From Streptomyces sp. SID10853 (GTDB taxonomy: Bacteria > Actinomycetota > Actinomycetes > Streptomycetales > Streptomycetaceae), in the NCBI RefSeq assembly GCF_010548145.1, contig NZ_JAAGLN010000060.1:1-33073 (forward strand): a stretch of 33,073 bases of DNA. Reading direction: 5' to 3'. The notes below the pieces were generated by a model, which saw only the letters and a program-made list of their open reading frames with translations, was not told the origin of the DNA and did no database searches. The translations under genes and the position numbers were made by a program. Of the stretch, positions 16,144-23,120 are shown piece by piece. Every line of letters starts with the position of its first letter. Positions within the stretch are counted from its first letter, which is position 1.

Positions 16144-16935
16144 TCAGCTCATGACCGGCAGCAGGGCCGACAGGTCGGCGCGCTCGCCGCTCGCCGCGAC
16201 ATCGGCACCCTCCACCGCCGCCTGCCACTCCGTACGCCCGGTGGCCAGCCGGATCCAGCTGAGCGGGTCGGTCTCGACGACGTTGGGCGGGGTGCCGCGG
16301 GTGTGGCGGGGGCCCTCGATGCACTGGACCACGGCGTACGGCGGGATCCGCACCTCCGTCGACGCGCCGGGGGCCTTGACCGCGAGGGCGTCCGCGAGCA
16401 GCCGGGTGCAGGCGGCCAGGGCCTTCCGGTCGTACGGGATGTCCAGGCCGGTGGCCGCGTTCAAGTCATCGGTGTGGACGACCAGTTCCACACAGCGCGA
16501 GACCAGATAGTCGCCGAGCGGCATGGCGCCGACGCGGGTGGCGAGCAGCCGCTCACCGTCGGCGCCGGGCAGCCGCTCGGCGATCCGGTCGGCTGTGCGG
16601 CCGAACAGCTCAGCCGGGGTGGAGGCGGCGGCTATCGCCCTGACGTCGTCGGAGATCTGGTGCGCGACCGGAGCGGTGGCGAACGGCCACTCCAGCAGGG
16701 TCAGTTCCTGGACGGCCGGCGGCTCCTCGTCGAGAAAGCGGCTGACGCTCTCGACGGCCATGGCGAGATGCGCGGCGAGCTCGCGCACGGTCCAGTCGCC
16801 GAGCCGGGTGGGCAGGGCGAGCTGATCGGGCGTGAGGGCGCTCACGGCGCTCCTCACATGCTCGAACTGCGCCAGTACAGCGGCACGGGTGATGACGAAG
16901 TCGTAGCGGCGGGCGCGCTTCTGGGACGGCGGCAT
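16144..16935 (-). CDS. Maleylpyruvate isomerase family mycothiol-dependent enzyme (263 aa)
   Basis: An N-terminal four-helix DinB/MDMPI domain with the metal-binding pattern of the family (LGDWTVRELAAHL with its histidine, and VVHTDDL further on), then a C-terminal SCP2-like domain ending DPLSWIRLATGRTEW. Family members use mycothiol as thiol cofactor or transfer it to electrophiles; the substrate here is unknown. The start is chosen at the ATG at 16935 (MPPSQKRARRYD), with AAGGT upstream; an in-frame start at 16977 is possible but would extend into the promoter region shared with the divergent DUF805 gene. Mycothiol dependence is consistent with an actinomycete host. Confidence 0.85.
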   Translation of the reverse strand: MPPSQKRARRYDFVITRAAVLAQFEHVRSAVSALTPDQLALPTRLGDWTVRELAAHLAMAVESVSRFLDEEPPAVQELTLLEWPFATAPVAHQISDDVRAIAAASTPAELFGRTADRIAERLPGADGERLLATRVGAMPLGDYLVSRCVELVVHTDDLNAATGLDIPYDRKALAACTRLLADALAVKAPGASTEVRIPPYAVVQCIEGPRHTRGTPPNVVETDPLSWIRLATGRTEWQAAVEGADVAASGERADLSALLPVMS

Positions 16936-17016
16936 GCAAGTGACCTTAGGCGCTGGGTCCGACAACGACCCCGTCACCTTGACCCGTTCACTTCAAGCCA
17001 CATAGGTTCTGCCGTC

Positions 17017-17040
17017 CGGCCCGTCAACCGAGACGGGCCG
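17017..17040 (+). repeat. Hairpin in the DUF805 gene leader
   Basis: CGGCCCGTC and GACGGGCCG form 9-bp perfect arms around AACCGA, 26 bases before the GTG start. It looks like a terminator stem without T-tract but lies upstream of the gene, so it may be a leader structure or operator. Confidence 0.5.
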
Positions 17041-17066
17041 CTCTGCATGACTTTGGGGGGACCGAA

Positions 17067-17423
17067 GTGAACTGGTATCTCGATGTGATCAAGAACTACG
17101 TGGGCTTCAGCGGGCGCGCGCGCCGCCAGGAGTACTGGATGTTCACGCTGTTCAGCATCATCATCAGCATCGTGCTGACGATCATTTCCTCGGCGGTGCT
17201 CGACAGCAACTGGCTCAGCGGCCTCTACACGCTCGCCGTACTGCTGCCGACGCTCGCCGTGACCGTGCGCCGCCTGCACGACACCGGCAGGTCGGGCGGC
17301 TGGATCTTCATCGCCCTCGTCCCGTTCGTGGGCTGGATCATCCTGATCGTGTTCCTCGCCACCGAGGGCCAGCGACAGGCCAACTCCCACGGGCCCGACC
17401 CGAAGGCGGCCCCCGGCTACTGA
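17067..17423 (+). CDS. DUF805 family membrane protein (118 aa)
   Basis: Typical DUF805 layout: MNWYLDVIKNYVGFSGRARR then EYW, a helix near 25-45, a second near 52-66, the conserved RRLHDTGRSGGW loop and a final helix near 78-97. The tail is short and hydrophilic. The start is GTG at 17067, with GGGGGG seven bases upstream. Members are small inner-membrane proteins of unknown function. The gene is divergent from the isomerase-like gene and convergent with purL. Confidence 0.92.
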   Translation: MNWYLDVIKNYVGFSGRARRQEYWMFTLFSIIISIVLTIISSAVLDSNWLSGLYTLAVLLPTLAVTVRRLHDTGRSGGWIFIALVPFVGWIILIVFLATEGQRQANSHGPDPKAAPGY

Positions 17424-17432
17424 GCCGGCCCG

Positions 17433-17516
17433 CACCGGACGTAAACGACACCGGGCGCAAACAGCACCGGACCGAACGACACCGGACGGAAACAGCACCG
17501 GACCGAACGACACCGG
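17433..17516. repeat. 15-16 bp tandem repeat (six CACCGG units)
   Basis: CACCGG recurs six times at 16, 16, 15, 16 and 15-base spacing with AAACRG/GAACGA-type linkers. A 27-base stretch is repeated perfectly at 17459-17485 and 17490-17516. It lies between the DUF805 stop and the terminator before purL. Confidence 0.85.
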
Positions 17517-17545
17517 CCCCCAGGACCAACCGGTCCTGGGGGCCG
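17514..17545. terminator. Terminator between DUF805 gene and purL
   Basis: A 14-bp perfect stem (17514-17527 with 17532-17545) around AACC. It serves two convergent genes and has no T-run, as is common in high-GC actinomycetes. Confidence 0.8.
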
Positions 17546-17580
17546 ACCCGTCGCACAAGCCCGGGATCACCTCGCCCGGC

Positions 17581-19863
17581 TCAGGCGAACAGCCCCGGGA
17601 CCGTGGCCTCGTGAGCGCTCTTCAGCTCGCTCAGCGCGATACTGAACTCGCCCTGGACCTCGATCTCGTCGCCGTCCACCACACCGATACGGGTGACCGG
17701 CAGCCCCCGCGCCCCGCACATGTCGTTGAAGCGGAGCTCCTCGCTGCGCGGGATCGAGACGACCGCGCGCCCCGCCGACTCCGAGAACAGGAAGGTGAAC
17801 GCGGAGAGACCGTCGGGCACGATCAGCCGCGCGCCCTTCCCGCCGCGCAGGCAGGACTCGGTGACCGCCTGGATCAGACCGCCGTCGGACAGATCGTGCG
17901 CGGCGTCGATCATGCCGTCGCGCGACGCCGAGATGAGGATCTCCGCGAGCAGCTTCTCGCGCCCCAGGTCCACCCTGGGCGGCACCCCGCCGAGGTGGTC
18001 GTGGACCACCTGGGACCAGGCCGAACCGCCCAGCTCCTCACGGGTGTCCCCGAGGAGGTAGAGCAGCTGGCCCTCCTCCGCGAACGCCATCGGCGTACGG
18101 CGGTTGACGTCGTCGATCACACCGAGCACCGCGACGACGGGCGTCGGGTGGATGGCCGCGTCGCCCGTCTGGTTGTACAGCGACACATTGCCGCCGGTGA
18201 CCGGGGTCCCCAGCTCCAGACAGCCGTCCGCGAGACCACGGGTGGCCTCGGCGAACTGCCACATCACCGCCGGGTCCTCGGGCGAACCGAAGTTCAGGCA
18301 GTCGGAGATGGCGAGCGGCTTCGCACCGGTGGTGGCGACATTGCGGTACGCCTCGGCCAGCGCCAGCTGAGCGCCCGCGTACGGGTCGAGCTTCGCGAAC
18401 CGCCCGTTGCCGTCGGTCGCCATGGTCACACCCAGATTCGACTCCTCGTCGATCCGGACCATGCCCGCGTCCTCGGGCATCGCGAGCACCGTGTTGCCCT
18501 GCACGAAACGGTCGTACTGGTCGGTGATCCACGCCTTCGACGCCTGGTTGGGCGACGCGACGAGCCGCAGGACCTGCTCCCGCAGCTCACCCGAAGTGGC
18601 CGGGCGCGGCAGCTTGTTGGCGTCGTCCGCCTGGAGGGCGTCCTGCCAGTCGGGGCGGGCGTAGGGCCGGTTGTACGTGGGGCCCTCATGCGCGACCGAA
18701 CGCGGCGGCACATCCACGATCTGCTCACCGTGCCAGAAGATCTCCAGCTGCGATCCCTCCGTCACCTCACCGATGTCGGTGGCGATGACGTCCCACTTCT
18801 CGCAGATCGCCATGAACCGCTCCACGTACTGCGGCTCCACGATCGCGCACATGCGCTCCTGCGACTCGCTCATGAGGATCTCCTCGGGCGAGAGCGAGGA
18901 GTCGCGCAGCGGGACGGTGTCCAGCTCGACGCGCATCCCGCCCGAACCGGCGCTGGCCAGCTCGGATGTGGCACAGGAGAGCCCGGCGCCGCCGAGGTCC
19001 TGGATGCCGGCGACCAGCTTCTCCCGGAAGATCTCCAGGGTGCACTCGATGAGGAGCTTCTCCTGGAAGGGGTCGCCGACCTGGACTGCGGGGCGCTTGG
19101 CGGGTCCGGTCGACTCGAAGGTCTCGGACGCCAGGACCGAGACGCCGCCGATGCCGTCGCCGCCGGTACGGGCGCCGTACAGGATGACCTTGTTGCCGGT
19201 GCCTGACGCCTTCGCGAGGTGGATGTCCTCGTGCTTCATCACACCGATACAGCCCGCGTTGACCAGCGGATTGCCCTGGTAGCAGGCGTCGAAGACGACC
19301 TCGCCGCCGATGTTCGGCAGCCCCAGGCAGTTGCCGTAGCCGCCGATGCCCGCGACCACACCCGGCAGCACCCGCCTGGTGTCGGGGTGGTCGGCAGCGC
19401 CGAACCGCAGCGGGTCGACGACGGCGACGGGACGGGCCCCCATGGCGAGGATGTCGCGGACGATGCCGCCGACGCCGGTCGCCGCGCCCTGGTAGGGCTC
19501 GATGTACGAGGGGTGGTTGTGCGACTCGACCTTGAAGGTGACCGCGTAACCCTGGCCGACGTCCACGACACCGGCGTTCTCCCCGATGCCCACGAGCATC
19601 GCGTCGTTGACCGGGACCTTCTCGCCGAACTGCTTGAGGTGCACCTTGCTGCTCTTGTAGGAGCAGTGCTCGGACCACATCACGGAGTACATGGCCAGCT
19701 CGGCGCCGGTCGGACGGCGGCCGAGGATCTCGCGGATCCGCGCGTACTCGTCCTCCTTGAGGCCGAGCTCCTTCCAGGGCTGCTCGGCTTCGGGGGTCGC
19801 CGCGGCGTGCTTGACGGTGTCGAGGCGGCCCTTGGCGGCGCTCTCGTTGCGTTCAGTCGTCAT
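17581..19863 (-). CDS. purL: Phosphoribosylformylglycinamidine synthase subunit PurL (760 aa)
   Basis: The catalytic subunit of the three-part FGAM synthetase, which converts FGAR to FGAM with ATP and glutamine-derived ammonia. The length of 760 residues is that of the small PurL that needs separate PurQ and PurS. Motifs are VMWSEHCSYKSSK near the N-terminus, VESHNHPS, GGVSVLASETF, SESQERM, the DLGGAGLSCATSE block, and in the second half GGNVSLYN and DLSDGG. The ATG at 19863 overlaps the purQ stop codon by four bases (ATGA), so translation is coupled. It is the last gene of purS-purQ-purL and ends before a terminator. Confidence 0.97.
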   Translation of the reverse strand: MTTERNESAAKGRLDTVKHAAATPEAEQPWKELGLKEDEYARIREILGRRPTGAELAMYSVMWSEHCSYKSSKVHLKQFGEKVPVNDAMLVGIGENAGVVDVGQGYAVTFKVESHNHPSYIEPYQGAATGVGGIVRDILAMGARPVAVVDPLRFGAADHPDTRRVLPGVVAGIGGYGNCLGLPNIGGEVVFDACYQGNPLVNAGCIGVMKHEDIHLAKASGTGNKVILYGARTGGDGIGGVSVLASETFESTGPAKRPAVQVGDPFQEKLLIECTLEIFREKLVAGIQDLGGAGLSCATSELASAGSGGMRVELDTVPLRDSSLSPEEILMSESQERMCAIVEPQYVERFMAICEKWDVIATDIGEVTEGSQLEIFWHGEQIVDVPPRSVAHEGPTYNRPYARPDWQDALQADDANKLPRPATSGELREQVLRLVASPNQASKAWITDQYDRFVQGNTVLAMPEDAGMVRIDEESNLGVTMATDGNGRFAKLDPYAGAQLALAEAYRNVATTGAKPLAISDCLNFGSPEDPAVMWQFAEATRGLADGCLELGTPVTGGNVSLYNQTGDAAIHPTPVVAVLGVIDDVNRRTPMAFAEEGQLLYLLGDTREELGGSAWSQVVHDHLGGVPPRVDLGREKLLAEILISASRDGMIDAAHDLSDGGLIQAVTESCLRGGKGARLIVPDGLSAFTFLFSESAGRAVVSIPRSEELRFNDMCGARGLPVTRIGVVDGDEIEVQGEFSIALSELKSAHEATVPGLFA

Positions 19864-20540
19864 GCGTTGACCAGCTTCTTCAGGATCGAGGAGAAGAATC
19901 CGATGCCGTCGGTACGCCCCGTACCGATCAGCGGCTCCACGGCGTGCTCGGGGTGCGGCATCAGGCCGACGACATTGCCCGCGGCGTTGGTGACACCGGC
20001 GATGTCGCGGAGCGAACCGTTCGGGTTGCCGTCGAGATAACGGAAAGCGACCCGCCCCTCGGCCTCCAGCTCATCGAGCACCCGCTCGTCGGCCACGTAA
20101 CGGCCGTCGATGTTCTTGAGGGGTACGGAGATCTCCTGGCCGGCGGTGTAGTCGGCGGTCCAGGCGGTCTCCGCGTTCTCCACGCGCAGCTTCTGATCGC
20201 GGCAGATGAAGTGGAGATGGTTGTTCCGGAGCATCGCGCCCGGCAGCAAATGCGACTCGGTCAGGATCTGGAAACCGTTGCAGATACCCAGGACCGGAAG
20301 ACCGGCCTTCGCCTGCTCGATGATCGTCCCCATCACCGGCGAGAAGCGCGAGATGGCACCGGCCCGCAAATAATCGCCGTACGAGAAACCACCCGCCAGG
20401 ACGACCGCGTCGACCTGCTGGATGCCCTTGTCGCGATGCCAGAGCGAAACGGGTTCGGCGCCCGCGATCCGTACGGCGCGCAGGGCGTCCCGGTCGTCGA
20501 GCGTGCCCGGAAAAGTGACGACCCCGATACGAGCTGTCAC
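19860..20540 (-). CDS. purQ: Phosphoribosylformylglycinamidine synthase subunit PurQ (226 aa)
   Basis: The class I glutamine amidotransferase subunit, which releases ammonia from glutamine for PurL. The nucleophile cysteine is in LGICNGFQ, and the His/Glu pair of the triad is in GLMPHPEHA near the C-terminus. GGFSYGDYLRAGAI is the usual oxyanion and subunit-contact region. The start is the GTG at 20540, which overlaps the purS stop codon as GTGA; its own stop overlaps the purL start as ATGA. These two overlaps imply stoichiometric, coupled synthesis of the complex. Confidence 0.97.
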   Translation of the reverse strand: MTARIGVVTFPGTLDDRDALRAVRIAGAEPVSLWHRDKGIQQVDAVVLAGGFSYGDYLRAGAISRFSPVMGTIIEQAKAGLPVLGICNGFQILTESHLLPGAMLRNNHLHFICRDQKLRVENAETAWTADYTAGQEISVPLKNIDGRYVADERVLDELEAEGRVAFRYLDGNPNGSLRDIAGVTNAAGNVVGLMPHPEHAVEPLIGTGRTDGIGFFSSILKKLVNA

Positions 20541-20788
20541 TTCTCTTCCTCCACCTTCACGGTGAAGTTCTCGATGACGGTGTTGGCGAGGAACGTTTCG
20601 GCGAGCTCGTTGATACGGGCGAGGGCGGCGTCATCAACCGGCCCATCGACCTCCAGCTCGAAACGCTTTCCCTGACGTACGTCGGCGATTCCATCGAAGC
20701 CGAGACGGGGCAGTGCACGCTGCACCGCCTGTCCCTGCGGGTCGAGGATCTCCGGCTTGAGCATGACGTCGACTACGACGCGTGCCAC
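20537..20788 (-). CDS. purS: Phosphoribosylformylglycinamidine synthase subunit PurS (83 aa)
   Basis: The small bridging subunit that holds PurQ and PurL together. The conserved segments ARVVVDVMLKPEILDPQGQA, GFDGIADVRQGKRFEL and the C-terminal ETFLANTVIENFTVKVE are all present. The start is the GTG at 20788, preceded by GGGAG at six bases; this gives 83 residues, the normal length, whereas the in-frame start at 20827 would add 13 non-conserved residues. It is the first gene of the purSQL operon. Confidence 0.96.
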   Translation of the reverse strand: MARVVVDVMLKPEILDPQGQAVQRALPRLGFDGIADVRQGKRFELEVDGPVDDAALARINELAETFLANTVIENFTVKVEEEK

Positions 20789-20842
20789 TGGCACTCCCGG
20801 TGTGTGGTGCGAAGGCGGTCCCATCACACTACCTGCCCACAG

Positions 20843-20848
20843 ATTCTA
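20843..20848 (-). promoter_or_regulatory. Candidate -10 box of the purSQL operon
   Basis: TAGAAT on the minus strand, about 55 bases before the purS GTG. The expected -35 position holds only GC-rich sequence, so the promoter may need an activator or lie elsewhere. Confidence 0.35.
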
Positions 20849-20895
20849 CGCGGGTAGATATGGACCGGGGCCGATCACGTTCAGATATCGGCCGC

Positions 20896-20944
20896 GACAA
20901 GACACCGACAACGCACCGACAACCCATCGACAAGACACAGACAA
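20896..20944. repeat. Five GACAA motifs at exact 11-bp period
   Basis: GACAA begins at 20896, 20907, 20918, 20929 and 20940, inside an 11-bp tandem unit close to ACCGACAACNC. The array lies between divergent purS and the Lsr2-like gene, one motif per helical turn on the same face of the DNA. It is followed by an A-rich patch (20951-20970). Confidence 0.9.
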
Positions 20945-21108
20945 CAGCGGAGGAAAATCCTCGAAAAAATCGGCCTACCGGATTGCACTCGGACACGCGC
21001 ATGTAATTGGGTGGGCTTCACAATGCGACGCCTTCCGCTGTACAAAGGAATTGGCGTAACTCAAAATCAGCCGCAAGGCCGACATCACAGCACGTCAGCA
21101 CAGTGACA

Positions 21109-21132
21109 CGCCTGCGTGACACCGTGCAGGCG
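21109..21132 (+). promoter_or_regulatory. Dyad upstream of the Lsr2-like gene
   Basis: CGCCTGC and GCAGGCG form 7-bp perfect arms around a 10-base loop, 30 bases before the GTG start. The element also holds the second of two direct GTGACAC repeats (21103 and 21116). A possible operator or leader hairpin. Confidence 0.45.
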
Positions 21133-21162
21133 CGATGATGTCGAAGGAAAGGACCGAAGTCC

Positions 21163-21480
21163 GTGGCTCAGCGAGTAGTGGTCACGCTCTCCGACGACAT
21201 CGACGGCGGAGAAGCGGCGGAAACGGTCACCTTCGGTCTCGACGGGAAGTCGTACGAGATCGACCTCAATACCGCCAATGCAAAGAAACTGCGCAAGTCG
21301 CTGGCCCCGTTCCTGGAGGCGGCTCGAAAGCAGTCGAAGTCGGGCAAGACCTACCGGCACACATCGGTGGCCCCGGACCCGGCCGCCGTCCGCGCCTGGG
21401 CCAGGTCGAACAAGATGGAAGTACCGGCCAGGGGGCGCATCCCGAAGAAGGTCTACGAGGCGTTCAACGCGGCGGGCTGA
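21163..21480 (+). CDS. Lsr2-like nucleoid-associated protein (105 aa)
   Basis: A complete Lsr2 family protein. The N-terminal oligomerisation domain runs VVVTLSDDIDGGEAAETVTF then GLDGKSYEIDL, followed by a helix with LRKSLAPFLEAARK. A Ser/Lys linker leads to a C-terminal DNA-binding domain with RAWARSNKMEVPARGRIPKKVYEAF. The RGR in the last domain is the AT-hook-like minor-groove motif. Lsr2 proteins silence AT-rich, often acquired, DNA. Streptomyces encode two; the position next to purS suggests this is the second paralogue (LsrL-type), which I state from memory. The GTG at 21163 is preceded by AAAGGA at nine bases. The region upstream is AT-richer than the rest of the window. Confidence 0.92.
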   Translation: MAQRVVVTLSDDIDGGEAAETVTFGLDGKSYEIDLNTANAKKLRKSLAPFLEAARKQSKSGKTYRHTSVAPDPAAVRAWARSNKMEVPARGRIPKKVYEAFNAAG

Positions 21481-21647
21481 GCGGAGGCGCCGGGGGAGTG
21501 CGCCCGGCTCCCGGTCGACTCTCGGCCGGCTCGCTTTCGCCTCACTGCCACCTCGCTGTCGGCGCCTCACTGTCGGCCTGCGTTCAGCTCGCGGTCGGCT
21601 CACGGCCGGTCGGCAGGGGTGGCCGACTCCCCCTCGGTGTGCCCGAC

Positions 21648-21678
21648 TTGCATTCCACCCCTGCTGGTCAGCTAGAGT
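21648..21678 (+). promoter_or_regulatory. Candidate promoter of the tRNA-Gly pair
   Basis: TTGCAT (21648-21653), a 19-base spacer and TAGAGT (21673-21678), about 50 bases before tRNA-Gly(UCC). The gap before it (21481-21647) holds imperfect CCTCACTGTCGG-type repeats and no gene. Confidence 0.4.
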
Positions 21679-21727
21679 CTGGAGCACGCCGAAGGGCGAG
21701 GCCGAAAGGCCCCGTTCGAAGCAGCGT

Positions 21728-21799
21728 GCGGGTGTAGTTCAGTAGTAGAACATCCCCCTTCCAGGGGGAAGGCGCAGTGTGCAATTCCTGTCACCCGCT
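21728..21799 (+). tRNA. tRNA-Gly (anticodon UCC) with non-canonical elbow
   Basis: The acceptor (GCGGGTG/CACCCGC, 7 bp), D-stem (GTTC/GAAC) and anticodon stem (TCCCC/GGGGA, loop CTTCCAG, anticodon TCC at 21760-21762) are perfect, so this is a real tRNA shape. The D-loop is AGTAGTA and lacks the G18-G19 pair, reading A18-G19. The T-loop is TGCAATT instead of the usual TTCRANY, so U55 is G. The T-stem (CAGTG against CCTGT) is largely mismatched unless shifted by one base. The normal tRNA-Gly(GCC) 87 bases downstream has the usual GG and TTCGAAC. CCA is not encoded. A specialised role or reduced EF-Tu/RNase recognition is possible. Confidence 0.85.
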
Positions 21800-21838
21800 C
21801 TGCATCGCTCTCCGTACCGGTCCACTCGGACCGTCGGG

Positions 21839-21858
21839 TAGGATGGTGCTCGCACCGC
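21839..21858 (+). promoter_or_regulatory. Candidate promoter -10 region of tRNA-Gly(GCC) copy 1
   Basis: TAGGAT followed by GGTGCTCGC. The same GGGTA-N4-GGTGCYCGC arrangement occurs before copy 2 (26332 onward), where the box is TATAGT. This shared context supports a promoter even though the -35 side is poor. Confidence 0.45.
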
Positions 21859-21885
21859 CCGGTGAAAGCCGGTCGGCTGCAATCT

Positions 21886-21958
21886 GCGGACGTAGCTCAG
21901 TTGGTAGAGCGCAACCTTGCCAAGGTTGAGGTCGCCAGTTCGAACCTGGTCGTCCGCT
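21886..21958 (+). tRNA. tRNA-Gly (anticodon GCC), copy 1
   Basis: Canonical cloverleaf: acceptor GCGGACG/CGTCCGC, D-loop with GG, anticodon stem CAACC/GGTTG with loop TTGCCAA (GCC at 21919-21921), and T-loop TTCGAAC. The discriminator is T. It is identical to the gene at 26362-26434, and the identity extends 12 bases into the 3' flank. Confidence 0.96.
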
Positions 21959-21971
21959 CAGCAGCAGGAAA

Positions 21972-22010
21972 CAGAGAAGCCCCGGTCGGATTCCGACCGG
22001 GGCTTCTCTG
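21972..22010 (+). terminator. Terminator of the tRNA-Gly pair
   Basis: A near-perfect 17-19 bp stem (21972-21990 with 21992-22010) with a tiny loop. It insulates the tRNA unit from the ABC transporter operon that follows. Confidence 0.88.
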
Positions 22011-22161
22011 CGATGACGGCCTGGGGTTCCCGCCTCCTGGCTCCTGGGATTCGCGGCCTCGGCGAGCGCGGCCTCCCCGGGGGGGCCTCCCCGGGGCCGC
22101 AGCCTCGGCGGGCGCAGCCTCGGGGGATTCGGCTCGTGGCGCTCCTCATGTCACGGCGTCT

Positions 22162-22177
22162 GATGACATATGTCATC
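22162..22177. promoter_or_regulatory. Perfect 16-bp palindrome upstream of the ABC exporter operon
   Basis: GATGACATATGTCATC is a perfect inverted repeat, 34 bases before the ATG at 22212. Its position and perfection suggest an operator for the operon, possibly for the LuxR-type response regulator encoded at its end. The rest of the gap (22011-22161) shows only GC-rich repeats of CTCGG-type. Confidence 0.6.
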
Positions 22178-22211
22178 GGGCGGGGGGACAGGCCGGGGGC
22201 AGCCTGGATGC

Positions 22212-23120
22212 ATGACAGATGTGATTGAGGTCGCAGACCTACGGCGCAGCTATGCCGGTGGGTACGAGGCGGTGGCCGGCGTCTCCTTCTCGGTGGCCGC
22301 GGGGGAGCTCTTCGCGCTGCTGGGGACGAACGGCGCGGGAAAGACCTCCACCGTGGAGCTCCTGGAGGGGCTGGCGCCCCCGAGCGGCGGACAGGTGCGC
22401 GTGCTGGGGCACGATCCGTACCGCGAGCGTGCCGCCGTCCGGCCGAGGACGGGCGCCATGCTCCAGGAGGGTGGGTTCTCCCCCGAGCTGACCGTGGCCG
22501 AGACGATCCGGATGTGGGCCGGCTGCACGAGCCGGGCACGTCCGGTCGGTGAGGCCATGGAGATGGTGGGGCTCAGCAGGCGGTCCGGCATACGGGTGAA
22601 GCAGCTGTCCGGCGGTGAGAAGCGGCGGCTTGATCTGGCGATGGCCCTTCTGGGCCGCCCCGAGGTGCTCTTCCTCGACGAGCCGACGACCGGGCTGGAC
22701 GCCGAAGGACGCAGGGAGACCTGGGAGTTGGTGCGCGAGCTGCGCGACAGCGGTACGACGGTCCTGCTGACCACCCATTATCTGGAGGAGGCCGAAGTCC
22801 TGGCCGACCGGCTGGCGATCCTGCACGAGGGCCGAATAGCGGCCGAGGGCCGGGTGGACGAGGTGGTGGCCGCACAGCCCTCGCAGATCTCCTTCTCACT
22901 GCCCGAGGGGACAGCGGTCGGCGATCTGCCGCGGCTGGGGACGTACGTCCGCACGGGCGGGGACATCCAGCTGCGGACCGATGAGCTTCAGCGGTCCGCC
23001 ACCGAACTCCTGCTGTGGGCCAGGGACCAGGACATCGAGCTGCGGGGGCTCGATATCCGGTCGGCCTCACTGGAAGAGGCATTTCTCGGTATCGCACAGA
23101 AACAGGGGGCCACACGATGA
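22212..23120 (+). CDS. ABC transporter ATP-binding protein (302 aa)
   Basis: The nucleotide-binding subunit of a DRR-type exporter. Walker A is GTNGAGKT at 38-45, the Q-loop is near Q85, the signature is LSGGEKRR at 132-139, Walker B plus catalytic Glu is VLFLDEP at 152-158, and a downstream histidine (TTHYLEEAE) completes the site. The C-terminal 90 residues form the usual accessory domain of drug-export ATPases. The ATG at 22212 has only a weak ribosome-binding site. Its stop codon overlaps the permease start as ATGA, so the two subunits are co-translated. With the sensor kinase and response regulator downstream it resembles BceAB-like or DesKR-linked export and stress-response modules. Confidence 0.93.
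   Translation: MTDVIEVADLRRSYAGGYEAVAGVSFSVAAGELFALLGTNGAGKTSTVELLEGLAPPSGGQVRVLGHDPYRERAAVRPRTGAMLQEGGFSPELTVAETIRMWAGCTSRARPVGEAMEMVGLSRRSGIRVKQLSGGEKRRLDLAMALLGRPEVLFLDEPTTGLDAEGRRETWELVRELRDSGTTVLLTTHYLEEAEVLADRLAILHEGRIAAEGRVDEVVAAQPSQISFSLPEGTAVGDLPRLGTYVRTGGDIQLRTDELQRSATELLLWARDQDIELRGLDIRSASLEEAFLGIAQKQGATR

Noticed and set aside
17433..17516. CRISPR-like array
   Set aside because: Units are only 15-16 bases without distinct unique spacers, and there are no cas genes in the window.
22011..22161. Riboswitch or leader peptide before the ABC exporter
   Set aside because: Only GC-rich imperfect repeats are visible; no conserved aptamer pattern or short coding frame could be supported.
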